From contig NZ_CP022219.1 of assembly GCF_004114915.1 (NCBI RefSeq), positions 5,114,501-5,178,500 on the forward strand: 64,000 bases of DNA, written 5' to 3'. The position numbers and the translations under genes were made by a program. This stretch comes from Bradyrhizobium guangxiense. Lineage in GTDB: Bacteria; Pseudomonadota; Alphaproteobacteria; Rhizobiales; Xanthobacteraceae. Below are positions 29,449-38,687 of this stretch, piece after piece. The notes under the pieces were generated by a model, which saw nothing but the letters and a program-made list of their open reading frames with translations, was not told where the DNA came from and searched no databases. How positions within the stretch are numbered: the stretch's first letter is position 1; every line of letters starts with the position of its first letter.

Positions 29449-30831
29449 TTACGCCTTTGCCTGCAAGGCGGCCACCAGACCCGGCACAAACTTGTTGACC
29501 CAGAACATCTTCTTGCTGCCCTTGACAACCACGACATCGCCTGCCCTCAGCAGATTTGCGACCTCGCCCGGCTTCAGCGTGGCGGGATCGTCGTGCCAGC
29601 CGAGACCTTTGCCGGCGGGGAGCACATCGTAGAGGGGGCGCATCAGCGGGCCGACGCAGTAGACCCCGTCGATGCCGTCGAGATGCTTGGCAAGAGCGGT
29701 GTGATAGTCCGGCGCATCATCGCCCAGCTCCAGCATGTCGCCGAGCACCGCGATACGCCGGCCACCGGTCACATTGCGCGCCTGCAGACTTTGCAGCGCG
29801 GCGGCAACGCTGGCCGGATTGCCGTTGAAGCTGTCGTCGATCACGGTGACGCCGCCGATCGCCTGCTCAACGCCGCGGCCGGTCATGATGCCGACCCGGT
29901 CGAGCTTGATCGCGAGCGTCGCGACATCGAGATGCGCGGCATGAATGGAGGCGAGCGCGGCCAGCGCGTTGTGCACCCGGTGTGGCGCGCCCGGGGTCAG
30001 GCTGAAGGCGATCTGCTTCTTGCCGATGGCGGCCACGACCTGCCAGCTGTCGCCGTGCGGCGCATGCGCGACCTCGTGCACCTCGGCGTGCTCGCCACCG
30101 AAGCGCACGACCTTGCCCTTCCAGTCGGGCGCCTTGATTCCCGCAGGCAGCACCAGCACCCCGTCCTCGGGCAGGCCGAGCGCGATCGACCCCTTCTCGC
30201 GCCGGATCGCGTCGAGCGAGCCGAGCTTTTCCAGATGCACGGGCTGGACGTTGACGACGAGCGCCACCGTCGGCCGCGTGAGCTCGCTGAGCCGCGCGAT
30301 CTCGCCCTGCTGGTTCATACCCATTTCGACGACCCAGAGGCTGGCATCGGGCCTGGCATTGCACAGCGTTAGCGGCACGCCCCAGAAATTGTTGAAGCTC
30401 GACGGACTGGCATAGGCGTTCGGATAGGCGGCGAGAAATTCCTTGGTGCTGGTCTTGCCCGCGCTGCCGGTGAGCCCGATCACCGGTCCGTGGTAGCGCG
30501 CGCGCGCGGCGCGAGCGAGGCCCCAGAGGCCGTCGATCAGCGTATCCTCGACGACGATCTGGGGAATGCGGATGCCCGCGATCTCGTGCGGCACGATCAT
30601 CGCGACCGCGCCCGACGCTTCAGCCTTGTCCGCGAACTCCCAGCCGTCGCGCGCGCTGGCGAAGGCCGAGATGAAGCAGCCGCTCGGCGTGCCGCTGAGC
30701 GCGACGAACAGGCTGCCCGGCTTCACCAGACGGCTGTCCTGCGTGACGAAGTCGATCTCCGTTTGCGGAAACGACCCGGCGGCGCCCAGCGCGCGCGCGA
30801 CTTCGGCAACCGTCCATATCGGCGCGCTCAT
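29449..30831 (-). CDS. murF: UDP-MurNAc-tripeptide--D-Ala-D-Ala ligase MurF
   Basis: This 460-residue ligase completes the pentapeptide with the Ddl product. The N-terminal domain has FVTQDSRLVKPGSLFVAL (split as in MurE/MurF). The P-loop is TGSAGKTS (121-128), followed by NNFWGVPLTL and VVEMGMNQQGEIARL, which distinguish MurF. VTVIDDSFNGNPASV lies in the C-terminal half. The GSAGKT P-loop replaces the more common GSxGKT. Its ATG overlaps the murE stop by four bases. The mraY gene follows after 164 bp. Confidence 0.97.
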   Translation of the reverse strand: MSAPIWTVAEVARALGAAGSFPQTEIDFVTQDSRLVKPGSLFVALSGTPSGCFISAFASARDGWEFADKAEASGAVAMIVPHEIAGIRIPQIVVEDTLIDGLWGLARAARARYHGPVIGLTGSAGKTSTKEFLAAYPNAYASPSSFNNFWGVPLTLCNARPDASLWVVEMGMNQQGEIARLSELTRPTVALVVNVQPVHLEKLGSLDAIRREKGSIALGLPEDGVLVLPAGIKAPDWKGKVVRFGGEHAEVHEVAHAPHGDSWQVVAAIGKKQIAFSLTPGAPHRVHNALAALASIHAAHLDVATLAIKLDRVGIMTGRGVEQAIGGVTVIDDSFNGNPASVAAALQSLQARNVTGGRRIAVLGDMLELGDDAPDYHTALAKHLDGIDGVYCVGPLMRPLYDVLPAGKGLGWHDDPATLKPGEVANLLRAGDVVVVKGSKKMFWVNKFVPGLVAALQAKA

Positions 30832-32300
30832 GTAACCCTCGACGTCAATGCGGCGGCGACCGCCTCGTGATCACTGAAGGGCAGCGTCTGGCCGCCGACG
30901 ATCTGTCCAGTCTCGTGGCCCTTGCCCGCGATGAGCAGCGCATCGCCCTCTTGCAATTCCTCGATCGCGGCGCGGATCGCCGCAGCGCGGTCTCCGATCT
31001 CGCGTGCGCCCTTCGCAGTGGCGAGGATCGCGGCGCGGATCGCTTCCGGCTTCTCGCTGCGCGGATTGTCGTCGGTGATGATGATGCCGTCGGCGTTATC
31101 AGCGGCGATCTCGCCCATGATCGGGCGCTTGCCGGCATCGCGGTCGCCGCCGGCGCCGAACACCACGACCAGCCTGCGCTTGGCATAGGGACGCAGCGCC
31201 TGCAGAGCTTTCGCCAGCGCGTCGGGCTTGTGCGCATAGTCGACGAAGATCGGCGCGCCGTTGCGCTCGCCGACGCGTTCGAGGCGGCCCTTGGCGCCTT
31301 CGAGATGCTCGAGGCTTGCGAACACATCGGCGGCATCGCTGCCGGTGCCGATGGCAAGCCCCGCCGACACCAGCGCATTCTCGATCTGGAATTCGCCGAC
31401 CAGCGGCAGCCTGACCGCGTAACGCTTGCCGCGATGCTCGAGCGCGAGCACCTGCGAAAAACCTTCCACATCGGCGCTGGCAAGACGGATGCCCTCGCCT
31501 GCTCCGTCACCGTTGCGGCCGACCGCCATGATGCGCAGGCCGCGCGCCTTCGCGGCATCGATCGCTTCCGCCGAGCAATCATGGTCGGCCGAGATCACCG
31601 CCGCGCCGCCCGGGGACACCAGTTCCCGGAACAGGCGGAGTTTCGCCGCAAGATAATGTGCCACCGTCGGATGGTAATCCATGTGGTCGCGCGACAGATT
31701 GGTGAAGCCGGCGGCGGAGACGCGCACGCCGTCGAGCCGGTACTGATCGAGCCCGTGCGATGACGCTTCGAAGGCGAGATGCGTGACGCCCTCGCGCGCG
31801 ATCTCGTCGATCTGCCGGTGCAGCGCGATCGGATCCGGCGTCGTCAACGAACCGTAGACCGTGCGCCTGGGCGAGACGAGGCCGATGGTGCCGATGCTGG
31901 CGGAGGCGTGCCCCAGCCGCTCCCAGATCTGCCGCGTGAAGGCTGCCACCGAGGTCTTGCCGCTGGTGCCGGTCACCGCGGCGATCGTCGCGGGCTGCAA
32001 CGGGAAGAAGCTTGCCGCCGCCAGCGCCAGCGCGCGGCGCGGATTGGCCACCGCGATAAACGGCACCTTGCAGGCGGCCGGCGCGTGATCGCCGACCACC
32101 GCGACCGCGCCTGCTGCCACAGCGGCATCGATGAAGCGTGCGCCGTCGGTCTTGCTGCCCGCGAGCGCGAAGAAGAGATCGCCCGGCCTGACCGCGCGGC
32201 TGTCGAGCGCAAGACCGGTCACGTCGAGCGCGGCGACAGCGGGCTCGATCGCGGTATCATGGCCCAGAACATCCTGACCTAAGAGGTCGCGCAGCTTCAT
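30828..32300 (-). CDS. murE: UDP-MurNAc-tripeptide synthetase MurE (meso-DAP type)
   Basis: This 490-residue ligase adds the third stem residue. The N-terminal segment GLALDSRAVRPGDLFFAL binds UDP-MurNAc. The P-loop is GTSGKTS (111-117). TTPDPIALH and FEASSHGLDQYRL are MurE signatures, and DNPR at 411-414 is the recognition motif for meso-diaminopimelate, so the wall should be of the DAP type. FGAGGDRDAGKRP marks the C-terminal domain. It overlaps murF by four bases and follows ftsI after 83 bp. Confidence 0.97.
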   Translation of the reverse strand: MKLRDLLGQDVLGHDTAIEPAVAALDVTGLALDSRAVRPGDLFFALAGSKTDGARFIDAAVAAGAVAVVGDHAPAACKVPFIAVANPRRALALAAASFFPLQPATIAAVTGTSGKTSVAAFTRQIWERLGHASASIGTIGLVSPRRTVYGSLTTPDPIALHRQIDEIAREGVTHLAFEASSHGLDQYRLDGVRVSAAGFTNLSRDHMDYHPTVAHYLAAKLRLFRELVSPGGAAVISADHDCSAEAIDAAKARGLRIMAVGRNGDGAGEGIRLASADVEGFSQVLALEHRGKRYAVRLPLVGEFQIENALVSAGLAIGTGSDAADVFASLEHLEGAKGRLERVGERNGAPIFVDYAHKPDALAKALQALRPYAKRRLVVVFGAGGDRDAGKRPIMGEIAADNADGIIITDDNPRSEKPEAIRAAILATAKGAREIGDRAAAIRAAIEELQEGDALLIAGKGHETGQIVGGQTLPFSDHEAVAAALTSRVT

Positions 32301-32383
32301 GGTCTTCCAGTCGACTTGCCTGCCGGAAAGCCGAATCCCCGGGGAAAATCCCGACTCAGCCGCGGCGATGGGCCACCCGTTGA

Positions 32384-34126
32384 TTACTGGGTTGTCCTGG
32401 ATGCTGCAAGAATAAGGCGGTCCGCGGGCGGCAGGTCGAACCGCGGCTCGACGCCCAAGAGCGGCGCGATCCGCTCGATCACCTTGCCGCCGGTCGGCAC
32501 CGCGTTCCAGCCCGAAGTGATGAAACCATGCGTTTCGGGCAGCGCCTGCGGCTCGTCCAGCATGATCAGGACGTGATATTTGGGATCATCGCATGGCAGA
32601 ATGGCGGTGAACGAGTTGAGCACGCGCTTCTTGGCGTAACGGCCGTTGATGACCTTCTCAGACGTGCCGGTCTTGCCGCCGACGTAATAGCCCTTGATGT
32701 CGGCGGTCTTGGCGGTACCGATCTCAGCATTGAGCCGCATCAGGTAACGCATCTTGTCGCTGGTATCCTGCTTGATCACGCGCTTGGCCAATGTCGCCGC
32801 CTCGGCCTCGCTGCGCTTCATGAAGGTCGGTGGAATCAAATAGCCGCCGTTGACGAGCGCGTTGATGCCCATCACCGCCTGCAGCGGCGCCACGGAGAGC
32901 CCTTGTCCGAATGCGGCGGTGACCGTGTTCAGTTCGCTCCAGCGGCGCGGGATCAGCGGTGCCGCGCTCTCCGGCAACTCGGTGCGCAGCCGCGTCAATT
33001 GTCCCATCTTGGCGAGGAACGCCTTGTGCGCCTCGACGCCCTGGCCGAGCGCGATCCGCGCGGCGCCGATGTTGGAGGAGTAGGTGAACACTTCCTTGGT
33101 GTTGATGAAGCGTCCGAGCGGATGGCTGTCGTGGATGGTGAACTTGCCGTAGTGCAGATTTCCGCGTGCGTCCCACGACGAGTTCAAATTGATCTTGCCG
33201 GAATCGAGCGCCATCGCCAGCGTGAACGCCTTGAAGGTCGAACCCATCTCGTAGACGCCGGTGGTCAGGCGGTTGATGCGGTCGGGGTCGTGCGCTTCCT
33301 TGGGATTGTTGGGGTCGAAATCCGGCAAGGACACCATCGCCACGATCTCGCCGGTCTTGACGTTCGAGACGATGCCGGAGGCGGCCTTGGCGTGGAACTT
33401 GTCCTTGGCCTTCAACAGCTCGTCACGCAGCGCGTGCTCGACGCGCAGATCGACCGAAAGCTCGATCGGCTTTTGCAGCCGGTCGGTGGCAAAGCCGGCG
33501 CGATGGAGATCGGCGAGGCCCTGATTGTCGAGCCACTTCTCCATGCCGGCGATGCCCTGGTTGTCGATGTTGACGAGACCGATGAGGTGGGCAACCTCGT
33601 TGCCGGTCGGATAGACGCGCTTGTTCTCGCGCAGGAAGCCGATGCCGGGAATGCCGAGCTTGTGGACGGCCTGCTGCTGCGCCGCCGTGACCTCGCGCTT
33701 GAGCCAGACGAATCCCTTGCGCGTCCTCAGGCGCTCGCGCACCTCGGCCTCGTCGAGGTCGGGAATGGTCGCCGTCAGCAGCTCGATCGCCTCGTCCTTG
33801 TCGATGATGCGGCGCGGCTCTCCGAACAGGCTCGCCGCCTTGACGTCGGTGGCGAGAATGGCGCCGTTACGGTCGACGATGTCGGGGCGCGCGGTCGCAA
33901 CCACTTCCTGCGCCGCGGCGCGGCGGGCGCCATGGGCATCGGCACCGATCGCAAACATCACGAGTCGGCCGCCGATCAGGGCATAGATCGAGGCGAAGGC
34001 GAGCATCGCCAGTCCCACACGCGCGCGCGCCTTCGCGGCGCGGTCGACATTGCGCCCGTAGAGCAGGCTGCGGATCAGCCGCTGCCGCCACGGTTCTGTA
34101 GGTTTGGCCGAAGTCGCAGCGCTCAT
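32384..34126 (-). CDS. ftsI: Septal transpeptidase FtsI (PBP3)
   Basis: This 580-residue class B penicillin-binding protein crosslinks septal peptidoglycan. A short cytoplasmic tail is followed by one transmembrane helix (VGLAMLAFASIYALIGGRLV, about 38-57). The pedestal domain contains ARPDIVDRNGAILATDV. The catalytic triad motifs are STFK (S296, K299), SSN and KTGTS near residue 500. The start at 34126 (MSAATSAKPTEPW) overlaps the ftsL stop by four bases; the open frame continues upstream to 34357 but inside ftsL. The partners FtsW and FtsQ are in the same cluster. Confidence 0.97.
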   Translation of the reverse strand: MSAATSAKPTEPWRQRLIRSLLYGRNVDRAAKARARVGLAMLAFASIYALIGGRLVMFAIGADAHGARRAAAQEVVATARPDIVDRNGAILATDVKAASLFGEPRRIIDKDEAIELLTATIPDLDEAEVRERLRTRKGFVWLKREVTAAQQQAVHKLGIPGIGFLRENKRVYPTGNEVAHLIGLVNIDNQGIAGMEKWLDNQGLADLHRAGFATDRLQKPIELSVDLRVEHALRDELLKAKDKFHAKAASGIVSNVKTGEIVAMVSLPDFDPNNPKEAHDPDRINRLTTGVYEMGSTFKAFTLAMALDSGKINLNSSWDARGNLHYGKFTIHDSHPLGRFINTKEVFTYSSNIGAARIALGQGVEAHKAFLAKMGQLTRLRTELPESAAPLIPRRWSELNTVTAAFGQGLSVAPLQAVMGINALVNGGYLIPPTFMKRSEAEAATLAKRVIKQDTSDKMRYLMRLNAEIGTAKTADIKGYYVGGKTGTSEKVINGRYAKKRVLNSFTAILPCDDPKYHVLIMLDEPQALPETHGFITSGWNAVPTGGKVIERIAPLLGVEPRFDLPPADRLILAASRTTQ

Positions 34127-34515
34127 TGCTTGTCCTCGGGCTGAGACACGGAGCCCGTCACGTTGTCGGGATCGCTCGCGGCTTCGATGGTGTTGAGCAT
34201 GGCTCCGATCGGATCGGGCTCGCCCGGCCTGAACATCCGCGGCGGACGCTCCGGCAGGTTCTTCAGCGAATCGTATTGCGTGCCGTTGACGGGCTTCAGA
34301 TGCAGATGCCGGTCGGACAGGCCTTGCAGCCGCAGCGGCGCGTCGAGCTTGGCCCATTCGGACCGCAGCGCCGCAATCGCGTCGCGCTGCTCGCGGATCT
34401 CCGCATGCAGCCGCAACACCTTCTCGGTGCGCGCCGTGGAGTCCATCTTGATCCGGTAGACATAGGCCGCAGCGAAGATCAGCGCGCCGATGACGAGGAG
34501 GTGGATGATGCGCAT
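34123..34515 (-). CDS. ftsL: FtsL-like cell division protein
   Basis: This small bitopic protein (130 residues) has an N-terminal transmembrane helix (IIHLLVIGALIFAAAYVY, residues 3-20) and a predicted coiled coil (TEKVLRLHAEIREQRDAIAA, about 30-49) ending in an EWAKLDAPLRLQ segment that resembles the FtsL/FtsB consensus. A Pro-rich tail follows. Identity with E. coli FtsL would be low, so the call leans on position between rsmH and ftsI and on topology. It probably bridges FtsQ and the FtsWI synthase. It starts three bases after the rsmH stop. Confidence 0.85.
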   Translation of the reverse strand: MRIIHLLVIGALIFAAAYVYRIKMDSTARTEKVLRLHAEIREQRDAIAALRSEWAKLDAPLRLQGLSDRHLHLKPVNGTQYDSLKNLPERPPRMFRPGEPDPIGAMLNTIEAASDPDNVTGSVSQPEDKQ

Positions 34516-34518
34516 GCG

Positions 34519-35508
34519 CTAGCCGCCCCTCATCACGTCGGAGAGTCTCGGCCAGGACGATGGCTCGTCATCCTGATGCGCGGGTGCCGAGGTACGCTCG
34601 GCGGCGCGCAGCTTTGCGGACCGCGCGCGCGGATTCTGCGCGACTTCCTCTTCGCCGGCGATCACGGGCCGCCGCGTCAGCAGCTGGAAGCTGGGCGGAA
34701 CCTGCGCCAGCTCCGGCAGATGCCGCGAGCCGCCGCCGGTCTTCGAACGCGCGGCGAAGAAATTCTTGACGATGCGGTCTTCCAGCGAATGGAAGGAAAC
34801 CACGACGAGGCGGCCACCCGGCTTGAGCACGCGCTCCGCAGCGGCCAGCGCGGTCTGCAGCTCCTCAAGCTCCTCGTTGACGAAGATGCGCAGGGCCTGG
34901 AACGTCCGTGTCGCAGGATGGATGTCGCCGGGCTTGGAGCGCACGATCCTGCCGATGAGATCGGCGAGCGCGCGCGTGGTCGTGAACGGCGTCTCCTGCC
35001 GGTCGGCAACGATGGCCCGGGCGATGCGGCGCGACTGCCGCTCCTCACCGAGCTGATAGATGATGTCGGCAAGATCGCCTTCCGAGGCGCGCGCGACCAC
35101 GTCGGCCGCCGTCGGCCCAACCTGCCCCATCCGCATGTCGAGCGGACCATCGAGGCGGAAGGAGAAGCCGCGACCGGCCTGGTCGAGCTGCATCGAGGAC
35201 ACTCCGACATCCATCACGACGCCGTCCACGGCCTCGATGCCTTGCGCCGCGCAGACCTCGGCGAGGTTGGAGAAGCGGTCCTCGACCAGGGTCAGTCGGC
35301 CCGCGGAGTGCTCGACCAGCTCGGCACCGCCCGCGATCGCAGTGCGGTCGCGATCGATGGCAATGAGCCGGGTTCCCGGCACCGCCAGGATCGCGCGGCT
35401 ATAGCCGCCGGCGCCAAAGGTGGCATCGACATAGATGCCACCCTCGCGCGGCGCGAGATGGGCGATGGCCTCGCGGCCGAGAACGGGAATGTGCGGGACC
35501 GAGCTCAT
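34519..35508 (-). CDS. rsmH: 16S rRNA (cytosine-1402-N4)-methyltransferase RsmH
   Basis: This 329-residue SAM enzyme (formerly MraW) methylates C1402 in the decoding centre. It starts [15 protein letters not shown], the family N-terminal signature. The SAM loop is [14 protein letters not shown] (about 29-42). [24 protein letters not shown] (in two parts) and [16 protein letters not shown] are diagnostic. The frame is open upstream to 35754, but homology begins at 35508. It is the first gene of the leftward dcw block; no mraZ is found before it, and a 15-bp tandem repeat lies just upstream. Confidence 0.97.
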   Translation of the reverse strand: MSSVPHIPVLGREAIAHLAPREGGIYVDATFGAGGYSRAILAVPGTRLIAIDRDRTAIAGGAELVEHSAGRLTLVEDRFSNLAEVCAAQGIEAVDGVVMDVGVSSMQLDQAGRGFSFRLDGPLDMRMGQVGPTAADVVARASEGDLADIIYQLGEERQSRRIARAIVADRQETPFTTTRALADLIGRIVRSKPGDIHPATRTFQALRIFVNEELEELQTALAAAERVLKPGGRLVVVSFHSLEDRIVKNFFAARSKTGGGSRHLPELAQVPPSFQLLTRRPVIAGEEEVAQNPRARSAKLRAAERTSAPAHQDDEPSSWPRLSDVMRGG

Positions 35509-35516
35509 GCGCCAGG

Positions 35517-35561
35517 CCTTGTGACCCAAAGCCTTGTGACCCAAAGCCTTGCAACCCTGAG
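35517..35561. repeat. 15-bp tandem repeat in the rsmH leader
   Basis: Two identical units CCTTGTGACCCAAAG (35517-35531, 35532-35546) and a degenerate third, CCTTGCAACCCTGAG, begin 9 bp before the rsmH start. On the coding strand each intact unit carries TTTGGGTCAC. Confidence 0.85.
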
Positions 35562-35993
35562 CCTGCCGAAGGCCCGGCCTGACGTCCAAGCAAGATCGGG
35601 GACGAACAAGCCCATAACGCCTCGAATCATTCCGTGTCGCGGCGGTTCCACGACAAAGCCCTAGTCCAGCATGGTTATCGCGCCCGGTCGTCCCGGGCTG
35701 CAAACCCAGTGTTGCCAGTGGAATTTGTCGGGCAGCCATGGGATTTCGAGCCAAAATACGCTTTGGCCGCCTCCGGACGCGGGTCGGCTCTTCATCCCTC
35801 AGTAACGGCCCTTAGCGTTAAGAAAGCGTTGATCGGCTCGCGACAAGTCGAAAAGGTGATGCAGCGGTGATGCCTCATCCACACACCGCGCCAAAATAGA
35901 TCCGTTAACCGCGCCGGACGATTGCGCACAAGGGAGGGTAAAGGAATAGTAAAGAGAAGGGCTTGGCCCATTCTCGTTCGACTTGAGCTGTCT
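35562..35993. other. Divergent promoter region, rsmH / amidase
   Basis: No gene is supported. It contains TTAA-N7-TTGA at 35818-35832, a 7-of-8 match to the CtrA consensus, and a further GTTAAC near 35903-35908. It probably holds the main dcw promoter on the minus strand and the amidase promoter on the plus strand. Confidence 0.45.
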
Positions 35994-36860
35994 ATGCCGC
36001 CGTCCGGTTCGTCCACGCCGTCTGGATCTGATTCGAAGCGTCAGCGCGCTCTCCCGGTTCCCAAGGCCGCGGCGAACATGCGGACGTTCGAGCCGGACTC
36101 CTCGATCGTGTCCGACATCATCCCCTCACCGAACTATGGCGAGCGCAACAACGGACGGCAGCCCGACATGATCGTGCTGCACTACACCGGCATGCCTGAT
36201 GTCGAGGGCGCGCTGGCGCGGCTGTGCACGGCCGGCACCGAAGTCTCCGCGCATTATGTCGTGCTGGAGGACGGCCGCATCGTGCAATGCGTGCCGGAAG
36301 CGATGCGCGCCTGGCACGCCGGCGTATCGTCCTGGGCCGGCGAAGACGACGTCAATTCCTGCTCGATCGGCATCGAGATCGTCAATCGGGGCCATGACTG
36401 GGGCTATCCCGAATTTCCGCTGCGCCAGATCGCCGCCGTGATCGCACTGTGCCGCGGCATCATGCTCCGCCGCAAGGTGCCGGCTCACCGCGTGCTCGGC
36501 CATTCCGACGTCGCGCCCGCACGCAAGAAGGACCCCGGCGAAAAATTTCCGTGGCACTCGCTCGCCAACTCCGGCGTCGGTCATTGGGTCACGCCGGCTC
36601 CTATCACGCGTGGCCAGACTCTGATGCTCGGCACCATCAGCGACGAGGTGCTGAGCATGCAGCAGGCGCTCGCCAAATACGGCTATGGCGTTCCGCTGAC
36701 CGGCAAATACGACGCAGCGACCATGGAAGTCGTCACCGCCTTCCAGCGCCATTTCCGCCCGGCGCGGCTCGACGGCGTCGCGGACCACTCGACGCTGTCG
36801 ACGTTGCGAGCGCTGCTGGCGAGCCTGCCGGCAGAGGGGACGCCGGTCGCGTCGAAATAG
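35994..36860 (+). CDS. N-acetylmuramoyl-L-alanine amidase with peptidoglycan-binding domain
   Basis: This AmpD/AmiD-type zinc amidase cleaves the MurNAc-L-Ala bond. The Amidase_2 domain contains DMIVLHYTGM (zinc histidine) and HRVLGHSDVAPARKKDPGEKF (second histidine; the D and K residues of the active site follow), with SIGIEIVNRGHDW between. The C-terminal ~60 residues form a PG_binding_1 domain (LSMQQALAKYGYGVPLTGKYDAATMEVVTAFQ in parts). The start is uncertain: ATG 35994 gives 288 residues, TTG 35922 gives 312, ATG 36078 gives 260. I see no classic signal peptide, so it may be cytoplasmic and recycle wall fragments. It is divergent from the dcw cluster. Confidence 0.88.
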   Translation: MPPSGSSTPSGSDSKRQRALPVPKAAANMRTFEPDSSIVSDIIPSPNYGERNNGRQPDMIVLHYTGMPDVEGALARLCTAGTEVSAHYVVLEDGRIVQCVPEAMRAWHAGVSSWAGEDDVNSCSIGIEIVNRGHDWGYPEFPLRQIAAVIALCRGIMLRRKVPAHRVLGHSDVAPARKKDPGEKFPWHSLANSGVGHWVTPAPITRGQTLMLGTISDEVLSMQQALAKYGYGVPLTGKYDAATMEVVTAFQRHFRPARLDGVADHSTLSTLRALLASLPAEGTPVASK

Positions 36861-36928
36861 CAGACGTCTTCCGAGAATGTGATCTCTTGCTCCGTCATGG
36901 TCGGGACAAGCCCGGGCATGGCGGAACC

Positions 36929-38161
36929 TCAATCCATCTCCCTCATCCTCCGCGCATAGAGCCGCCGCAACGGCTCCAGCTGCGTCGCGTCCGTCGCCGC
37001 GCGATAGGCCTTTCGCGCCTCATCCTTGCGGCCGAGCCGCCGCAACAGATCCGCCCTCACCGCGGGCAACAGCTCATAGCCGCGAAGCCCGCCGCGCGCG
37101 GTGATCGCATCGACGAGATCGAGCGCACGTGCCGGCCCGTCGACCATCGACAGCGCCGCGGCGTGGTTGAGCTCGATGACCGGGGACGGGTTGATGCGCA
37201 GCAAGACCTCGTAGAGCCCGGCGATTTGCGGCCAGTCGGTCTGCTCAAAGCTCGGCGCGCGCGCATGCAGCGCGGCGATCGCGGCCTGCACCACATAGGC
37301 CTGCGGCCGGCCGGGCATGCGCAGCGCGTCCTCGACCAGACCCAGGCCTTCCTCGATCTGCGCGCGATCCCAGCGCGAGCGATCCTGCTCCTCGAGCAGC
37401 ACGATGTCGCCGGCCGTCGTCTCGCGTCCGGCGCGGCGCGCATCGTGCAGCAGCATCAAGGCCACGAGGCCCTTGATGCCGGCGCGATCCGGCATCAGAC
37501 GATCAAGCAAGCGGCCGAGCCGGATCGCCTCTGTCGCAAGATCGGGCCGCATCAGATCCGCGCCTTCGGTCGCGACATAGCCCTCGGTGAAGACGAGATA
37601 GATCACGGCGAGCACGCCATCGAGCCGCGCCGCCAGCGCGTCCTGCTCGGGCACCTCGTAGGGAATGCCGGCGAGCCTGATCTTCTGCTTGGCGCGGCCC
37701 AGCCGCTGCCCCATGGCCTCCTCGCCGACGAGAAAGGCGCGCGCGACCTGCGCGGTCGACAGCCCGCAGACGGTGCGCAGCGTCAGCGCAACCTGGACCT
37801 CGGCTGCGAACGCAGGATGGCAACAGGTGAAGATCAGCCGCAACACGTCGTCGTCGAGCGTCAAGGCAGGCTCGTCGACCGTTTGCGCGTTCAGCTCGAG
37901 CTCGTGCACCAGCGCCTGCTGCTTGCCGCGAAAGACCGCCTGGCGGCGAATCCGATCGATCGCCTTGTGCTTGGCGACGTTGACCAGCCAGGCGCGCGGA
38001 TTGTCGGGGACCGCGCCCGCCGCCCAGCGCTCCAGCGCGACGGCAAACGCATCCTGCAGCGCATCCTCGGCGAGATCGAAATCGCCGACGAGGCGGATCA
38101 GCGTGGCCAGCGCACGCCCAGCCTCGTCGCGGAAGATGGTCTCGATCTCGCTCGGGGTCAT
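36929..38161 (-). CDS. ECF42-type RNA polymerase sigma factor
   Basis: This 410-residue protein has sigma region 2 at the N-terminus (GDFDLAEDALQDAFAVALERW and NPRAWLVNVAKHKAIDRIRR, in parts) and sigma-70 region 4 (LTLRTVCGLSTAQVARAFLV) by residue ~165. A C-terminal ~230-residue extension is rich in helices (LLLRINPSPVIELNHAAALS, LLPAVRADLLRRLGRKDEA). Extension and gene pairing match ECF group 42, where the extension replaces an anti-sigma factor. The start is set at 38161 (MTPSEIETIFRDEAG). The DGPF-domain gene lies 22 bp upstream in the same direction, the standard pairing for the group. Targets are unknown; in other bacteria the paired DGPF gene is often one of them. Confidence 0.93.
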   Translation of the reverse strand: MTPSEIETIFRDEAGRALATLIRLVGDFDLAEDALQDAFAVALERWAAGAVPDNPRAWLVNVAKHKAIDRIRRQAVFRGKQQALVHELELNAQTVDEPALTLDDDVLRLIFTCCHPAFAAEVQVALTLRTVCGLSTAQVARAFLVGEEAMGQRLGRAKQKIRLAGIPYEVPEQDALAARLDGVLAVIYLVFTEGYVATEGADLMRPDLATEAIRLGRLLDRLMPDRAGIKGLVALMLLHDARRAGRETTAGDIVLLEEQDRSRWDRAQIEEGLGLVEDALRMPGRPQAYVVQAAIAALHARAPSFEQTDWPQIAGLYEVLLRINPSPVIELNHAAALSMVDGPARALDLVDAITARGGLRGYELLPAVRADLLRRLGRKDEARKAYRAATDATQLEPLRRLYARRMREMD

Positions 38162-38183
38162 GCGCCGACGCGCGGCCTGGCCG

Positions 38184-38537
38184 TCACTTGTCGTACACCC
38201 AGATCGGCCGCACCTCGATCGATCCGATGCGCGCGCTCGGAATCCGCGCCGCGATCTCGATCGCCGCATCGAGGTCCTTGGCCTCGATCAGGTAATAGCC
38301 GCCGAGCTGCTCGCGCGTCTCCGCAAACGGACCGTCGGTCGTCAGCACCTTGCCGTCGCGCACGCGGACGGTCGTCGCGGTCGTGGTCGGCCGCAGGCGA
38401 TCGCCGGCCTTGAAATTGCCACTCTGGATGATGCCTTGGGTAAAGGTCTGGTATTCGGCCATCAGCTTCTGAGCGGTGGCCGCGTCGTTCTTCGCGTACT
38501 CGACTTCGTTCTGGTAGATCATCAGCAGATATTGCAT
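38184..38537 (-). CDS. DGPF/YCII-domain protein
   Basis: This 117-residue YCII-related protein starts MQYLLMIYQNEVEY and carries the motif TTDGPFAETREQLGGYYLI, the DGPF signature. The fold is a ferredoxin-like alpha/beta barrel; some relatives dimerise, and enzymatic roles are unproven. AGGAG lies 8 nt upstream of the ATG at 38535-38537. It precedes the ECF42 sigma gene, with 22 bp between, so both are likely cotranscribed. An ECF-type promoter would be expected in the 150 bp upstream, shared with rnpB on the other strand; I could not pick a convincing one. Confidence 0.9.
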   Translation of the reverse strand: MQYLLMIYQNEVEYAKNDAATAQKLMAEYQTFTQGIIQSGNFKAGDRLRPTTTATTVRVRDGKVLTTDGPFAETREQLGGYYLIEAKDLDAAIEIAARIPSARIGSIEVRPIWVYDK

Positions 38538-38650
38538 CGCTTCACTCCTGTTGTTCGGCTGGGTCGCCGACATCCAGTCGAACGGGCCACGCGTCAAACG
38601 ACATCTTCAGGATAAATTATTTTGGACCGCCGGTGGGTGGCGATATCGGC

Positions 38651-38679
38651 TTGACGAAACCGTCACAAATGCCCCATGC
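38651..38679 (+). promoter_or_regulatory. Putative housekeeping promoter of rnpB
   Basis: A -35 TTGACG (38651-38656), 17-bp spacer and -10-like CCATGC (38674-38679) place the expected start at about 38686-38688, exactly where the P1 helix of the RNA begins. Confidence 0.6.
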
Positions 38680-38687
38680 GTTGTCGG

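Noticed and set aside
35517..35561. CRISPR array
   Set aside because: Units are contiguous 15-bp tandem repeats without spacers; no cas genes are present.
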